Source: Pseudobutyrivibrio sp. ACV-2
GTDB taxonomy: Bacteria > Bacillota > Clostridia > Lachnospirales > Lachnospiraceae
Reading direction: 5' to 3'
Length of the DNA: 43,664 nt
NCBI RefSeq assembly: GCF_900107545.1
Contig: NZ_FNQZ01000020.1
Span: 1-43,664 of the forward strand
The position numbers and the translations under genes were made by a program. Under the pieces are notes generated by a model, which worked only from the letters and a program-made list of their open reading frames with translations, made no database searches and was not told where the DNA came from. Positions 9,416 through 19,272 of this stretch are shown one piece after another; positions within the stretch are counted from its first letter, which is position 1; each line of letters begins with the position of its first letter.

Positions 9416-11248
9416 ATGAAAAGAGGATTAGCACTATTAACAGCTTTAGTTGTTGGTACAACAACACTATTCAGCCAGTCGGCAATCACTGCCCAGGCAA
9501 AGGCAAATACCATTGAAGCTATGGTACAGGAAATGCCAGTAGAGCAGAAGGTGGCCCAGATGTTTATGCCATCCTTCAGATATTGGGGTACTGGCGATGA
9601 CAAAAAAGGAGTTACGGAATTAAATGATGAGCTTAGGTCTACTTTAAAGAAGTACCATTTTGGTGGAGTGATTTTATTTGGACAGAATGCTCAGAATGCA
9701 AAACAGACTACAGAGCTTGTAGCTGATATGCAAAAGGCTAATCTACAGGGTGGAGCCACTTCATCACTACTGATTTCAATTGATCAGGAAGGTGGTTATG
9801 TCTCACGTTTAAATACTGGAACTCAAATGCCAGGAAATATGGCAATAGCTGCTACAGGAAATCCTGATAATGCATATAAGGTTGCCCAGATTATGGGCGA
9901 GGAGCTTGCAGTACAGGGAATTAATCTGGATTTTGGTCCTGTAATGGATGTAAACAATAATCCAGCCAATCCTATAATTGGTGTTCGTTCATTTTCAGAT
10001 AAGCCAGAGGTAGTAGCAAAATTTGGCCAGCGATATATTGATGGTCTTCATGCAAATGGAGTTATGTCTGCCTTAAAGCATTTCCCTGGTCATGGTGATA
10101 CTGCAACAGATAGCCACACAGGACTTCCACTTATCGATAAATCATATGATGAGTTAAAGCAGTTTGAGCTTATTCCATATGCATCAGTTGCTAAATCTAC
10201 TGATTTTATTATGACAGCCCATATTCAGTATCCGCAGATTGAAAAGGGTACTTATGTTTCAAAGAAGACTGGTGAGGTAATTAATCTTCCAGCGACTCTT
10301 TCAAAGACAATTCTTACGGATATTCTGAGAAAGGATTTAGGATTTGATGGAGTAATCGTAACAGACGCAATGGACATGGATGCTATAAAAGAACATTTTG
10401 ATAGAATGGATGCTGCAAAATATGCTATCAATGCAGGAGCTAATTTGCTACTTATTCCAGTAGATTTAACTACAGTAGCAGACCTTCAAAGCCTGGATGA
10501 ATATATTGCAGGAATCGTAAAAATGATTCAAAGTGGTGAGATATCTGAGGCAAGAGTAAACGATTCTGTTACAAGGATTCTAAATGTAAAAGCAAAGTAT
10601 GGATTGCTATACGATGATTCCCTTAATAAGATTTCAAAATGGTCAAGAATCCAGCCATCAGTAAATCTGGCAGAAAGTGTTGTAGGCTGCAAGGAGCATC
10701 ATGATGTGGAATGGAAGATGGCACTTCAAGCAATCACTTCTGTTAAAAATGATGATGCATTCCCAATTGCCACAAACAAAAAGGTTACTGTTTTATATCC
10801 AGCAGAAAATCAAAAGCTTTCAATTACTTATGCTATCAATAAATTAAATGAAAGTGGCATCAAGGTTGATTCAAACAATGTAAATGCAATCTGTGTAAAG
10901 GATTTTGCAAATGTAGATGTTAATAAAGCATTAGAAGGAGCTGATGAAGTAATATGTATTTCAGCTACCTATTCAGCAGAGGTTAAAAATAAGGACTTTG
11001 TTAACAGTGTAATCAAAACGGCTCATGCAAATAACGCAAAGGTAGTTTTAGTAAGTGCGCATCTGCCTTATGACAGTGCACTTTATCCTGAGGCTGACGG
11101 AATAGTTGCTTGCTACAGCGGCAAAGGTATGCCAGAGCTTCCTACAGGAATGCCAAACAACAAACAGTATGGTGCAAATCTTCCAGCTGCAATTTTTAGC
11201 ATTTTTGGTGGTTCTAATCCAACTGGAGTAATGCCAGTCAGCTTCTAA
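9416..11248 (+). CDS. Secreted glycoside hydrolase family 3, NagZ-like beta-N-acetylhexosaminidase
   Basis: The enzyme probably releases N-acetylglucosamine from muropeptides or other beta-linked chains. It has a signal peptide (residues 1-28, cleaved after AQA). The GH3 catalytic domain carries the NagZ signature KHFPGHGDTATDSH, with the Asp232/His234 dyad that replaces the usual acid/base residue. The predicted nucleophile is Asp317 in VTDAMDMD. A second domain from about residue 430 resembles the C-terminal domain of Bacillus-type NagZ. The length of 610 aa fits the two-domain secreted type. A strong AAGGAGGA ribosome site is present, and a terminator follows. Confidence 0.9.
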   Translation: MKRGLALLTALVVGTTTLFSQSAITAQAKANTIEAMVQEMPVEQKVAQMFMPSFRYWGTGDDKKGVTELNDELRSTLKKYHFGGVILFGQNAQNAKQTTELVADMQKANLQGGATSSLLISIDQEGGYVSRLNTGTQMPGNMAIAATGNPDNAYKVAQIMGEELAVQGINLDFGPVMDVNNNPANPIIGVRSFSDKPEVVAKFGQRYIDGLHANGVMSALKHFPGHGDTATDSHTGLPLIDKSYDELKQFELIPYASVAKSTDFIMTAHIQYPQIEKGTYVSKKTGEVINLPATLSKTILTDILRKDLGFDGVIVTDAMDMDAIKEHFDRMDAAKYAINAGANLLLIPVDLTTVADLQSLDEYIAGIVKMIQSGEISEARVNDSVTRILNVKAKYGLLYDDSLNKISKWSRIQPSVNLAESVVGCKEHHDVEWKMALQAITSVKNDDAFPIATNKKVTVLYPAENQKLSITYAINKLNESGIKVDSNNVNAICVKDFANVDVNKALEGADEVICISATYSAEVKNKDFVNSVIKTAHANNAKVVLVSAHLPYDSALYPEADGIVACYSGKGMPELPTGMPNNKQYGANLPAAIFSIFGGSNPTGVMPVSF

Positions 11249-11272
11249 TAATGTATAATGATTAAAAAGTAA

Positions 11273-11300
11273 AGGGCACAAACACTGTGCCCTCTATTTT
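11273..11300 (+). terminator. Rho-independent terminator after the GH3 gene
   Basis: A perfect 8-bp GC-rich stem AGGGCACA/TGTGCCCT (11273-11280 with 11286-11293) with a 5-base loop is followed by a T-rich tail. Confidence 0.82.
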
Positions 11301-11339
11301 ATGATTTATGAAAAAAGGGGTAATACAAGGAGAACTGTT

Positions 11340-12635
11340 ATGACAAAAAATGATTTTGCATTAACACCGCCTATGGGGTGGAACAGCTACGATTATTATG
11401 ACACCACAGTCAATGAAGCGCAGGTGAAAGCCAATGCGGATTTTATGGCAAAGCATCTAAAGCAATTTGGCTATGAATATGTGGTTGTAGATATCGAGTG
11501 GTATTCAAATGATGCTGGAACCAAACGAAACGAATATCAGTACATTCCATTTGGAGATGATGAAATTGATGAATATGGAAGATTTATTCCAAGTCCAGTC
11601 AGATTTCCATCATCAAAAAATGGGGCAGGCTTTAAGCCATTGGCTGATTATTGTCATGAGCTGGGGCTCAAATTTGGTATACATATTATGAGGGGAATTC
11701 CTCGAACTGCTGCTGAAAGACATCTGCCGGTTTTGGGCACATCTGTTACAGCTGCAGACATTGCAAATCCAAGCAGTATCTGTGGTTGGAATCCAGATAT
11801 GTATGGTGTTAAAAATGCCATAGAGGGTCAGGCCTACTATGATTCAATTATTAATCTTTATGCAAGCTGGGGCGTGGATTTTATCAAATGTGATGACATC
11901 TGCGATTCATGGATGTATAAACCAGAGGACTTTAGTGGCTGGCATGAGACCAGAATGCTTCACGAGGCTATTATGAAATCAGGCCGTGAGATAGTGCTCA
12001 GCCTTTCTCCAGGACCGGCACACATCGATAAGGCTTTTCATTATCAGGAAAATGCAAATATGTGGCGCATTACAGATGACTTTTGGGATAAGTGGGAGCT
12101 TCTTAAAAATATGTTCTGGCGCTGTGAAATGTGGCAGGATCATGTAAAAACCGGATGCTTCCCAGATTGTGATATGCTTCCAATAGGTATAGTGGGAGGT
12201 GGCTTTGGTGAAGAACGCTTAAGTAATTTTACATATGATGAGCTTCAGACAATGATGACTCTTTGGAGCATGTTCCGTTCACCACTTATGATAGGTGGAG
12301 AGCTCACAAAAATGACTGAAGAAGATGTGGCATTACTTACAAACAAATATTTACTTACATTTATGGAAGATGGCTGGAAAGCAAGTCAGGTATATAGGGA
12401 TGACACAAAAGCTATATGGAAGACTAAAAATGCTGCCACTGGCCAATTCGCATTTGCGATATTTAATCTTTCGGATGAATACAGAGATTTTGATGTGGAT
12501 TTGGAAAAGTTGCTTCAGTCAAAGGTTGAAACACTAAAAATTAAAGATATATGGACAGATAATCTGTATGAAGTGGACAGCAAGCCTGTATTTACCATAC
12601 CACTTCATGGAGTTAAGGTATTCATAGTACAGTAA
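11340..12635 (+). CDS. Glycoside hydrolase family 27 (alpha-galactosidase-like), cytoplasmic
   Basis: The GH27 fold is shown by PPMGWNSYDYY at the N-terminus, the nucleophile region FIKCDDICD (Asp185) and the acid/base region PDCDMLPIG (Asp278). GH27 enzymes remove alpha-galactose, alpha-N-acetylgalactosamine or beta-L-arabinopyranose, and the substrate cannot be told from sequence alone. There is no signal peptide, so it would act on imported oligosaccharides. The start is ATG 11340, chosen because AAGGAG lies 7 bases upstream. The reading frame is open 39 bases further up, into the preceding terminator. The resulting length is 431 aa. The segment GIHIMRGIPR between the barrel strands is distinctive. 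The gene is flanked by terminators on both sides. Confidence 0.88.
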   Translation: MTKNDFALTPPMGWNSYDYYDTTVNEAQVKANADFMAKHLKQFGYEYVVVDIEWYSNDAGTKRNEYQYIPFGDDEIDEYGRFIPSPVRFPSSKNGAGFKPLADYCHELGLKFGIHIMRGIPRTAAERHLPVLGTSVTAADIANPSSICGWNPDMYGVKNAIEGQAYYDSIINLYASWGVDFIKCDDICDSWMYKPEDFSGWHETRMLHEAIMKSGREIVLSLSPGPAHIDKAFHYQENANMWRITDDFWDKWELLKNMFWRCEMWQDHVKTGCFPDCDMLPIGIVGGGFGEERLSNFTYDELQTMMTLWSMFRSPLMIGGELTKMTEEDVALLTNKYLLTFMEDGWKASQVYRDDTKAIWKTKNAATGQFAFAIFNLSDEYRDFDVDLEKLLQSKVETLKIKDIWTDNLYEVDSKPVFTIPLHGVKVFIVQ

Positions 12636-12642
12636 TAACGAC

Positions 12643-12674
12643 AAAAAAGCAGTTCGGTTTGAACTGCTTTTTTG
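12643..12674 (+). terminator. Rho-independent terminator after the GH27 gene
   Basis: A 13-bp perfect stem (12643-12655 with 12661-12673) has an A tract on the left and a T tract on the right, so it could also work on the other strand. Confidence 0.9.
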
Positions 12675-12885
12675 CATTTCAAGAGACAACAATAAGAGTA
12701 AATATCAGAATATATGTGAAATCTTTTTGAAATATAAGATTTATACAAAGCATTTCTTGTATTTGTTGATAAAATCATATATAAGTACTGACACTTATAA
12801 TTGGCCATGCCTATAATTTTTATCAAGCAGTCTTATCTATGTGGAATGCTTGGTTATTCAGATAAAACAGGGGAATTCAGGTAAC

Positions 12886-14994
12886 ATGAAACAAAACAGG
12901 ATTAAATTAACTGCAATTGTATTAATAAGTATAGCTGCAAATGTATTACTGTACTATTTTATGTATACTTTTGGGCTACCTCTTTATTTTGATACTGTTG
13001 GAACGATTTTTACGACAATAGTTGCAGGACCATTTTTTGGAATACTTACCGGGTTTGCTACAAACGTAATAGGTATGATTAGCAATATTGAAACTATTTA
13101 CTATTCCTCAATTAACTCACTTATAGCCCTTGCAACCTTTTCATATGTGAAAAAGTATTCTATTAACCGAATTTATAATATTGCTGGGCTCACAATCAGA
13201 CTGGCAACTCTTACTGGAGTTCTGGCCACAATTATTCAGTGGGTATTATTTGATTTTCAAAATTCTGTAGTTGGAAATAATGCCGCTGAGATTGCTGAAA
13301 TAACTGGCATGCATATAGTAATTCCTACGTTAATTCTAAATATTTTAATTAATATTCCAGATAAAGGGATGTCCATTGTCATAGTTCGTTTGGTGTTAAA
13401 GCTGTTCCCTGAAAATTTTGCCGATGATATACAGCTTTGTACACTAAGACAGGCTGTCCGTCCAAAAATGGAAGTGGAAAAAAGAAAAAAGGGGGTTAAA
13501 TGGATCAGGCATTCTGTTCGCACAAGAGAAACTCTGACTTTAGTTATGACATCATCCATAATCGTTATTGCAATGGCCTGCATTGGCTTTCGTCTGTACT
13601 ATCAGAACGAAAAAAATTCAATGAAGGAAAACGTTTATAATGCGGCAGCCTTTGTGGCTGAAATGATAGATCCTAAATTAGTTGATAGGTTTAATAAAAA
13701 TGGTGTAAATGCCGTTGGATATCAGGAGACAGAAAAACTATTAATTATGATAAGAGATAGTGTCCCTGAAATTTCAAGTCTCCATGTGACGGAAATTAAA
13801 GAAGATGGATATCATGTGATTTACGACTTGGCAAAAGAAGATATGGTTAAACACAATCCTGGGGATGTTGTTCCTTTTGAGGAAGGATTTAAGCCATACA
13901 TAGCAAAAGCCATTGCTGGTGAAGACATTGAACCAATCGAAGAGGCGACAATTAGACATTGGACTTACACAATATTTTATCCGGTTAAGGATGATGAGGG
14001 AAAAACGGTTTGCTATGTAAGCTGTTATGTATTGCTGGTTTATTTGGCAGGATATATGTTTAAATTCCTACTAAAAGTGCTTTTTATATTAGCCGGATTA
14101 TACCTGCTTTTGGTAGCATATGAGCTTTGGCGTACCAGCATTAATACCACCTATCCGATAACTGCCATTACAGAATGCGTGGATCATTTTTCTGATAATG
14201 GCGATGATCAAACAAGTCTTGATGAAAACGTTAAAAAGATAAGAGCCATTGATATTCGAACTGGCGATGAAATAGAAAAGCTTTATAAGACTATATGTGA
14301 TATGGCTCTGAATCAGGCTGAACAGATGCGAAATATCAGGCGCCTATCTGAGTCCACCATGAAAATGCAGGATGGATTGATTATAACTATGGCTGATATG
14401 GTTGAAAGCCGCGATTCCGACACAGGGGCTCATGTTCAGAAAACTGCAGCATATGTAAAAATAATTGTGGAGGGCCTTAAAGAAAAAGGGTATTACCCTG
14501 AAAAGATTAATGCAAAATTTATGTCAGACATTGTAAGGTCTGCTCCTCTTCATGATGTAGGAAAAATAAATATCTCAGATAAAATTCTTAACAAGCCAGG
14601 AAAGCTGACAGATGAAGAATTTGAAATAATGAAAACTCATACAACTGCAGGTAAGGAGATTATGGAAAAAGCCATTTACACTGTAAAGGGTGGAAGCTAT
14701 TTAAAGGAAGCCAGAAATATGGCAGCATATCATCACGAAAGATGGGATGGTAAGGGATATCCTGATGGTCTGCATGGAGAAGTAATCCCTTTATCTGCAA
14801 GAATAATGGCGGTGGCAGATGTTTTTGATGCCCTGACATCGAAGCGTGTATATAAGCCTGCTTTTGAATTGGAAAAGGCATTGGATATTCTAAAAGAAGG
14901 CGCTGGCACACAGTTTGATCCAAAATGTGTTGAAGTATTTTTGGAAGCTGTACCTGAAATAAAGGTTATTCTCAAGAAATATAATGAGATTTAG
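12886..14994 (+). CDS. Membrane HD-GYP domain protein, predicted cyclic-di-GMP phosphodiesterase
   Basis: HD-GYP enzymes hydrolyse cyclic-di-GMP. The catalytic domain is at the C-terminus, with H556-D557 (HDVGK), the HTTAGKEI helix and HH(616-617)ERWDGKGYPDG, all intact. The N-terminus is a multi-helix membrane region (residues ~5-170) resembling the substrate-binding component of ECF vitamin transporters, e.g. PLYFDTVGT and GPFFGILTGF. A second membrane pair encloses an extracytoplasmic domain (~230-370), followed by a HAMP-like linker. The likely start is ATG 12886 (702 aa); an in-frame GTG lies at 12841. The next gene starts 20 bases after the stop. The N-terminal resemblance is a pattern judgement and was not tested by alignment. 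Confidence 0.85.
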   Translation: MKQNRIKLTAIVLISIAANVLLYYFMYTFGLPLYFDTVGTIFTTIVAGPFFGILTGFATNVIGMISNIETIYYSSINSLIALATFSYVKKYSINRIYNIAGLTIRLATLTGVLATIIQWVLFDFQNSVVGNNAAEIAEITGMHIVIPTLILNILINIPDKGMSIVIVRLVLKLFPENFADDIQLCTLRQAVRPKMEVEKRKKGVKWIRHSVRTRETLTLVMTSSIIVIAMACIGFRLYYQNEKNSMKENVYNAAAFVAEMIDPKLVDRFNKNGVNAVGYQETEKLLIMIRDSVPEISSLHVTEIKEDGYHVIYDLAKEDMVKHNPGDVVPFEEGFKPYIAKAIAGEDIEPIEEATIRHWTYTIFYPVKDDEGKTVCYVSCYVLLVYLAGYMFKFLLKVLFILAGLYLLLVAYELWRTSINTTYPITAITECVDHFSDNGDDQTSLDENVKKIRAIDIRTGDEIEKLYKTICDMALNQAEQMRNIRRLSESTMKMQDGLIITMADMVESRDSDTGAHVQKTAAYVKIIVEGLKEKGYYPEKINAKFMSDIVRSAPLHDVGKINISDKILNKPGKLTDEEFEIMKTHTTAGKEIMEKAIYTVKGGSYLKEARNMAAYHHERWDGKGYPDGLHGEVIPLSARIMAVADVFDALTSKRVYKPAFELEKALDILKEGAGTQFDPKCVEVFLEAVPEIKVILKKYNEI

Positions 14995-15014
14995 GAAGAA
15001 AGGTTGTTTTTACT

Positions 15015-18000
15015 TTGAGACATTTTACTATTAAAAATGCGAAAAAGTTAATAGTCCTTTTAATTGCGTTGCTGCTTTTGGCACCAGCAAAGGTGAATCA
15101 TGCTGCAGATAAGGACAGCAATGAAGTGGCAAAATCTGGTGGTGGCTATGCACTGTCTGGTCAGCTCCCTCAGGTAGGATATACAGCAAAGATTTATGAT
15201 GCATCAAACGGACTTGTTACCTCAGATGCAAATTGCGTAATGTGTGCTAGCGACGGAGCAATCTGGATAGGTAGCTATGGTGGAATCATCAGATATGATG
15301 GAACTACTTTCGTCAGGCTGGAGTCCAGTGAAGGTCTCACAAGTGGCAGAACTATTTTTGAGGATTCTTCAGGTAGAATTTATATCGGTACAAATGATAA
15401 TGGTGTTGTAGTTCTAGATGGTGACAACCGCACTCATTACACATATAAGGAAGGCCTTCCATCATCATCCATAAGAGCATTTGCGGAAGATGATGAGGAA
15501 AATGTTTTTATTGGAACAACATCTGGCTTGGCTTATCTTAATCCAGAGGGGCAGCTTTGCAAAATTGATGATGAAAGAATTAATCATGAGAGAGTCCTTA
15601 GACTGGTTTCAGATGTATCAGGTATTATTTATGGTCAGACCTCAAGCGGAACAGTTTTTTCTATAATTGATTGTAAGATTTCAGCTGTATATACTTCCAG
15701 AGACCTTGGTATAGACGATATAACCTCAATTCTTGCAGATCCAAAGGTTTCAGGAAAAGTATATTTTACCACAGAAAGCTCTTCGGTATATTATGGAACC
15801 TTTGGCGCCAGAGCTTTTAACATGGAACGTATTTTGACTGACGGAATATCCAATCTTCATTGGATTAGCTATGACTGTGGCAGAGTTTGGGTTTCATCTA
15901 AGGATGGATTTGGATACATCGACAAGCAAAAGCATTTCCATCTGGTAAAACATCTTCCTACAAATACATCAATCGAGATGACAACCTCTGACTATCAGGG
16001 AAATCTGTGGATAGCTTTATCTACAGAAGGAGTTATGAAGGTTGTTACAAATAATTTTTCTGACATAACAGAAGAAGCTCAAATCAGGGATGCTGTTACT
16101 AACGCTGTATGTACCTACAATGGCTATTTATATATTGGTACTGATTATGGCCTTTATGTGGTTGATAGGGAAAATCATGCTTATGATAACGAATTGACCT
16201 ATATGCTAAATGGCTCAAAAATCAGATGCATTATGAAGGACAAGGCAGGAAATCTTTGGATTTCAACCTATACAAATGGAAAGGGATTAGTCTGCCTTAA
16301 AGCCTCAGGAGAGATAGTTTCTTATACCCGTGCTACTGGTATGCCTACCAACCAGGTTAGAAGTACTAACGAAACTGATGATGGAAAAATATTAGTTTCT
16401 ACAAATGCAGGCTTGGTCATAATTAAGGACGGAGAAATTATAAAAACTGTTGGGGAAGAAGATGGAATCAGAAATACCGTCTTTTTTACAGCTGTAGAGT
16501 CAAAGGACGGCAGAATCTATGTTGGTACGGATGGAGATGGAATTTATATAATAGACAATAATAAAATCACTAGAATTGGGCGTGACGAAGGTCTTACAAG
16601 TGATGTTGTATCTCAAATTAAGTGGGATGCGGAAAATGAAGTATATTGGATAATCACTTCAAATTCAATTGAATATATGAAAAATGGTGCTATCTACAAC
16701 GTGCCAACATTTCCATACAATAATAATATTGATATTATTTTGGGCGATAATGGTAATGCCTGGGTACTTTCAGCCTGTGGAATTTATAGCGTTCAAATGG
16801 AAGAGATGCTTAATAATAGAGTTGAAAACTACAGGCTATATACTATAGATAACGGTATGCCATATGGAATTACATCGTTGTCATATAGCACAATGGATGA
16901 CGATGGAAATATGTTAATAGCTGGTCGTCATGGTGTTATAGGCGTTAATATGACCCGTTTCTTTGAGATAGATGCAGATGTAAAAGTAGGTTTAGGCGGT
17001 ATATTCTGTGATGGTGAAAAAATAATTCCAAATGAAAATGGAAAATATATTATTCCTACTTCAGGGGAACGTATCCGTATTATACCGTCAGTTATGGACT
17101 ATTCGATGTTAAATCCTACTGTCCATGTATATATGACTGGACTTGATGATAAAGGTGTAATTGTTGGAAAAAGTGAATTAGGCCCAATAGAGTACACAAA
17201 TATACCTTATGGAAAATATAAACTTCATATTGAAGTCTTGGATAATAACACTGATGAGGTTATTAAGGATGATGTATTTGACATCTATAAAAGACCTCAT
17301 TTGATGGAGTTTATTGTATTTAGAGTATTTGCCTTGGCAGCAATTGTAGTTATTGTGGGCATAGTCATTTACCAGATAATGCAAAATAAGGTAATTAAAA
17401 GGCAATATGATGAGATAATTCAGGCAAAGAATGAAGCTGAAAGAGCTAACACTGCAAAGAGTAGATTCCTTGCCAATATTTCTCATGAGATTAGAACCCC
17501 AATCAACACAATAATAGGTATGAATGAAATGATTACCAGGGAAAATCCTGAAGGGGTGCCAAAAAACTATTTCCTGGCAATGATGAATTACTCATTTGAT
17601 ATTAGAAGTGCTGCAGACTCACTTTTGAGTCTTATTAATGATCTTCTTGATATGTCAAAAATTGAATCAGGAAAGATGCATCTTGTAGAAGAGGAATATG
17701 ACCTGCAGGAGATGATCAGGTCTGTTGCAAGCATGATCAGGGTAAAGAGCACCCAAAAGGAATTGACCTTTGACATAGTTGTGGATGAAATATTGCCAAA
17801 ACGTCTTTACGGAGATGATGGAAAAATTAAGCAGATAGTCATAAATCTGCTTACTAATGCTGTCAAATATACAGATGATGGTGGCTTTATTTTATCGGTA
17901 TCTATGCTTAAAAGAGAAGATGATGTGTGTGATATCAGCTTCGTTGTAAAGGATACAGGAATAGGTGTTAAAGAAGAGGATTTAGATAAAATATTTACAG

Positions 18001-19250
18001 CTTACGAGCGCCTGGATGAGGTAAAAAATAGCGCTATCCAAGGCACTGGACTTGGACTTGATATTTCAAACAGATTTGCAGAGCTCATGGGTGGTAGTCT
18101 TACATTAGAGAGTACCTACGGCGAAGGCTCTGAATTCACCCTTACGGTTTCACAAAAAGTAGTAGACAGTACACCGATTGGCGTTTTCACCGAACGAGAA
18201 GAAACATTTGCAAAGGGACCATATATTCCAAAATTTATAGCACCAGATGCAGATGTTCTTGTAGTTGATGATAACCCGATGAATCTTAATGTTATCAAAA
18301 ATCTGCTGAAAGCAACAAAGGTATTTGTGACCACAGCTTCAAGTGGTGTTGAATGTATCGAAAAAATACAACAGGACAAATTCCACATTGTACTGCTTGA
18401 CCACATGATGCCGGAAATGGATGGTATCGAAACTCTTGAGAAAATCCGTGAGATAGATAAGGAGCTTCCAGTCTATGCTCTTACCGCAAATGCGGTAGCA
18501 GGAGAAGAGTTCTATACCTCTAAGGGCTTTAATGGATATCTGTCAAAGCCTGTGGATAGCGAAGCCTTAGAGCGCACCATTATGAAGCATATTCCAGAGG
18601 AAATGATGGAAAAGGCTACAGAGGCTGATGTTGAAGAGGACCTTGATGAAATCCCAATCGACCTTGTTTGGATAAGTGATATTACAGACATTTCAGTGCC
18701 AGATGGAATTAGAAATTCAGGTGGTATAAAAAACTTTATCTTTGCCCTTAAGCTTTTCTACGACACCATTGATGATAATTCAGAGGTTATTGAAAATGCA
18801 TATGAAAGTAAAAATATAAGACTATACACCATAAAGGTACATGCCTTAAAGAGTTCAGCAAGAATTATAGGCGCTATTCCACTTTCTACGTTAGCGGCCT
18901 CACTTGAGGATGCTGGCAACCATGAGGATGTGAAATTCATCGAAAATAATCACAGGAAATTCATGGATGATTACTATGCATTTAAGGAAAAGCTAAAGCA
19001 TATAGAGGAAGGAACTGAAGATAGTAGCAATAAGGAGCCTATACCACAAGATGAACTAAAGGAAGCGTATGCAGCCCTAAAGGATATGATTCCGCAAATG
19101 GATTACGATGCGGTTGAGATGATAGTTGAACAGCTTAAGGAATACAAGCTTCCAGCAGAAGATAGTGAAATCATTTCAAAAATCGAAAAGCTGCTTAGAA
19201 GCTTTGACTGGGATGAAATGGAAACTTTAATTACAGAAAAACTTCAGTAG
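15015..19250 (+). CDS. Beta-propeller hybrid two-component histidine kinase with REC and HPt domains
   Basis: This 1411-aa one-protein phosphorelay is of the Reg_prop/Y_Y_Y type. Order: signal sequence (1-31); extracytoplasmic seven-bladed propeller repeats (~40-640, e.g. NGLVTSDANC, EGLTSGRTIF, GNLWISTYT); Y_Y_Y domain (~660-745); membrane helix (~764-787); HisKA with H824 in NISHEIRTPIN; HATPase (~925-1045); receiver with D1129 in LLDHMMPEMDG; and HPt with H1276 in VHALKSSAR. The TTG start is supported by the signal sequence that begins at once and by AAAGG upstream. Relatives in gut Bacteroidetes sense carbohydrate breakdown products, but here no target operon is visible nearby. It is probably co-transcribed with the HD-GYP gene before and the response regulator after. 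Confidence 0.9.
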   Translation: MRHFTIKNAKKLIVLLIALLLLAPAKVNHAADKDSNEVAKSGGGYALSGQLPQVGYTAKIYDASNGLVTSDANCVMCASDGAIWIGSYGGIIRYDGTTFVRLESSEGLTSGRTIFEDSSGRIYIGTNDNGVVVLDGDNRTHYTYKEGLPSSSIRAFAEDDEENVFIGTTSGLAYLNPEGQLCKIDDERINHERVLRLVSDVSGIIYGQTSSGTVFSIIDCKISAVYTSRDLGIDDITSILADPKVSGKVYFTTESSSVYYGTFGARAFNMERILTDGISNLHWISYDCGRVWVSSKDGFGYIDKQKHFHLVKHLPTNTSIEMTTSDYQGNLWIALSTEGVMKVVTNNFSDITEEAQIRDAVTNAVCTYNGYLYIGTDYGLYVVDRENHAYDNELTYMLNGSKIRCIMKDKAGNLWISTYTNGKGLVCLKASGEIVSYTRATGMPTNQVRSTNETDDGKILVSTNAGLVIIKDGEIIKTVGEEDGIRNTVFFTAVESKDGRIYVGTDGDGIYIIDNNKITRIGRDEGLTSDVVSQIKWDAENEVYWIITSNSIEYMKNGAIYNVPTFPYNNNIDIILGDNGNAWVLSACGIYSVQMEEMLNNRVENYRLYTIDNGMPYGITSLSYSTMDDDGNMLIAGRHGVIGVNMTRFFEIDADVKVGLGGIFCDGEKIIPNENGKYIIPTSGERIRIIPSVMDYSMLNPTVHVYMTGLDDKGVIVGKSELGPIEYTNIPYGKYKLHIEVLDNNTDEVIKDDVFDIYKRPHLMEFIVFRVFALAAIVVIVGIVIYQIMQNKVIKRQYDEIIQAKNEAERANTAKSRFLANISHEIRTPINTIIGMNEMITRENPEGVPKNYFLAMMNYSFDIRSAADSLLSLINDLLDMSKIESGKMHLVEEEYDLQEMIRSVASMIRVKSTQKELTFDIVVDEILPKRLYGDDGKIKQIVINLLTNAVKYTDDGGFILSVSMLKREDDVCDISFVVKDTGIGVKEEDLDKIFTAYERLDEVKNSAIQGTGLGLDISNRFAELMGGSLTLESTYGEGSEFTLTVSQKVVDSTPIGVFTEREETFAKGPYIPKFIAPDADVLVVDDNPMNLNVIKNLLKATKVFVTTASSGVECIEKIQQDKFHIVLLDHMMPEMDGIETLEKIREIDKELPVYALTANAVAGEEFYTSKGFNGYLSKPVDSEALERTIMKHIPEEMMEKATEADVEEDLDEIPIDLVWISDITDISVPDGIRNSGGIKNFIFALKLFYDTIDDNSEVIENAYESKNIRLYTIKVHALKSSARIIGAIPLSTLAASLEDAGNHEDVKFIENNHRKFMDDYYAFKEKLKHIEEGTEDSSNKEPIPQDELKEAYAALKDMIPQMDYDAVEMIVEQLKEYKLPAEDSEIISKIEKLLRSFDWDEMETLITEKLQ

Positions 19251-19272
19251 AGCACACAAAAGGAGAGGCAAG

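Noticed and set aside
12675-12885. Cyclic-di-GMP riboswitch upstream of the HD-GYP gene
   Set aside because: The conserved GEMM core and its tetraloop/receptor segments are not visible here, nor upstream of the other cyclic-di-GMP genes.
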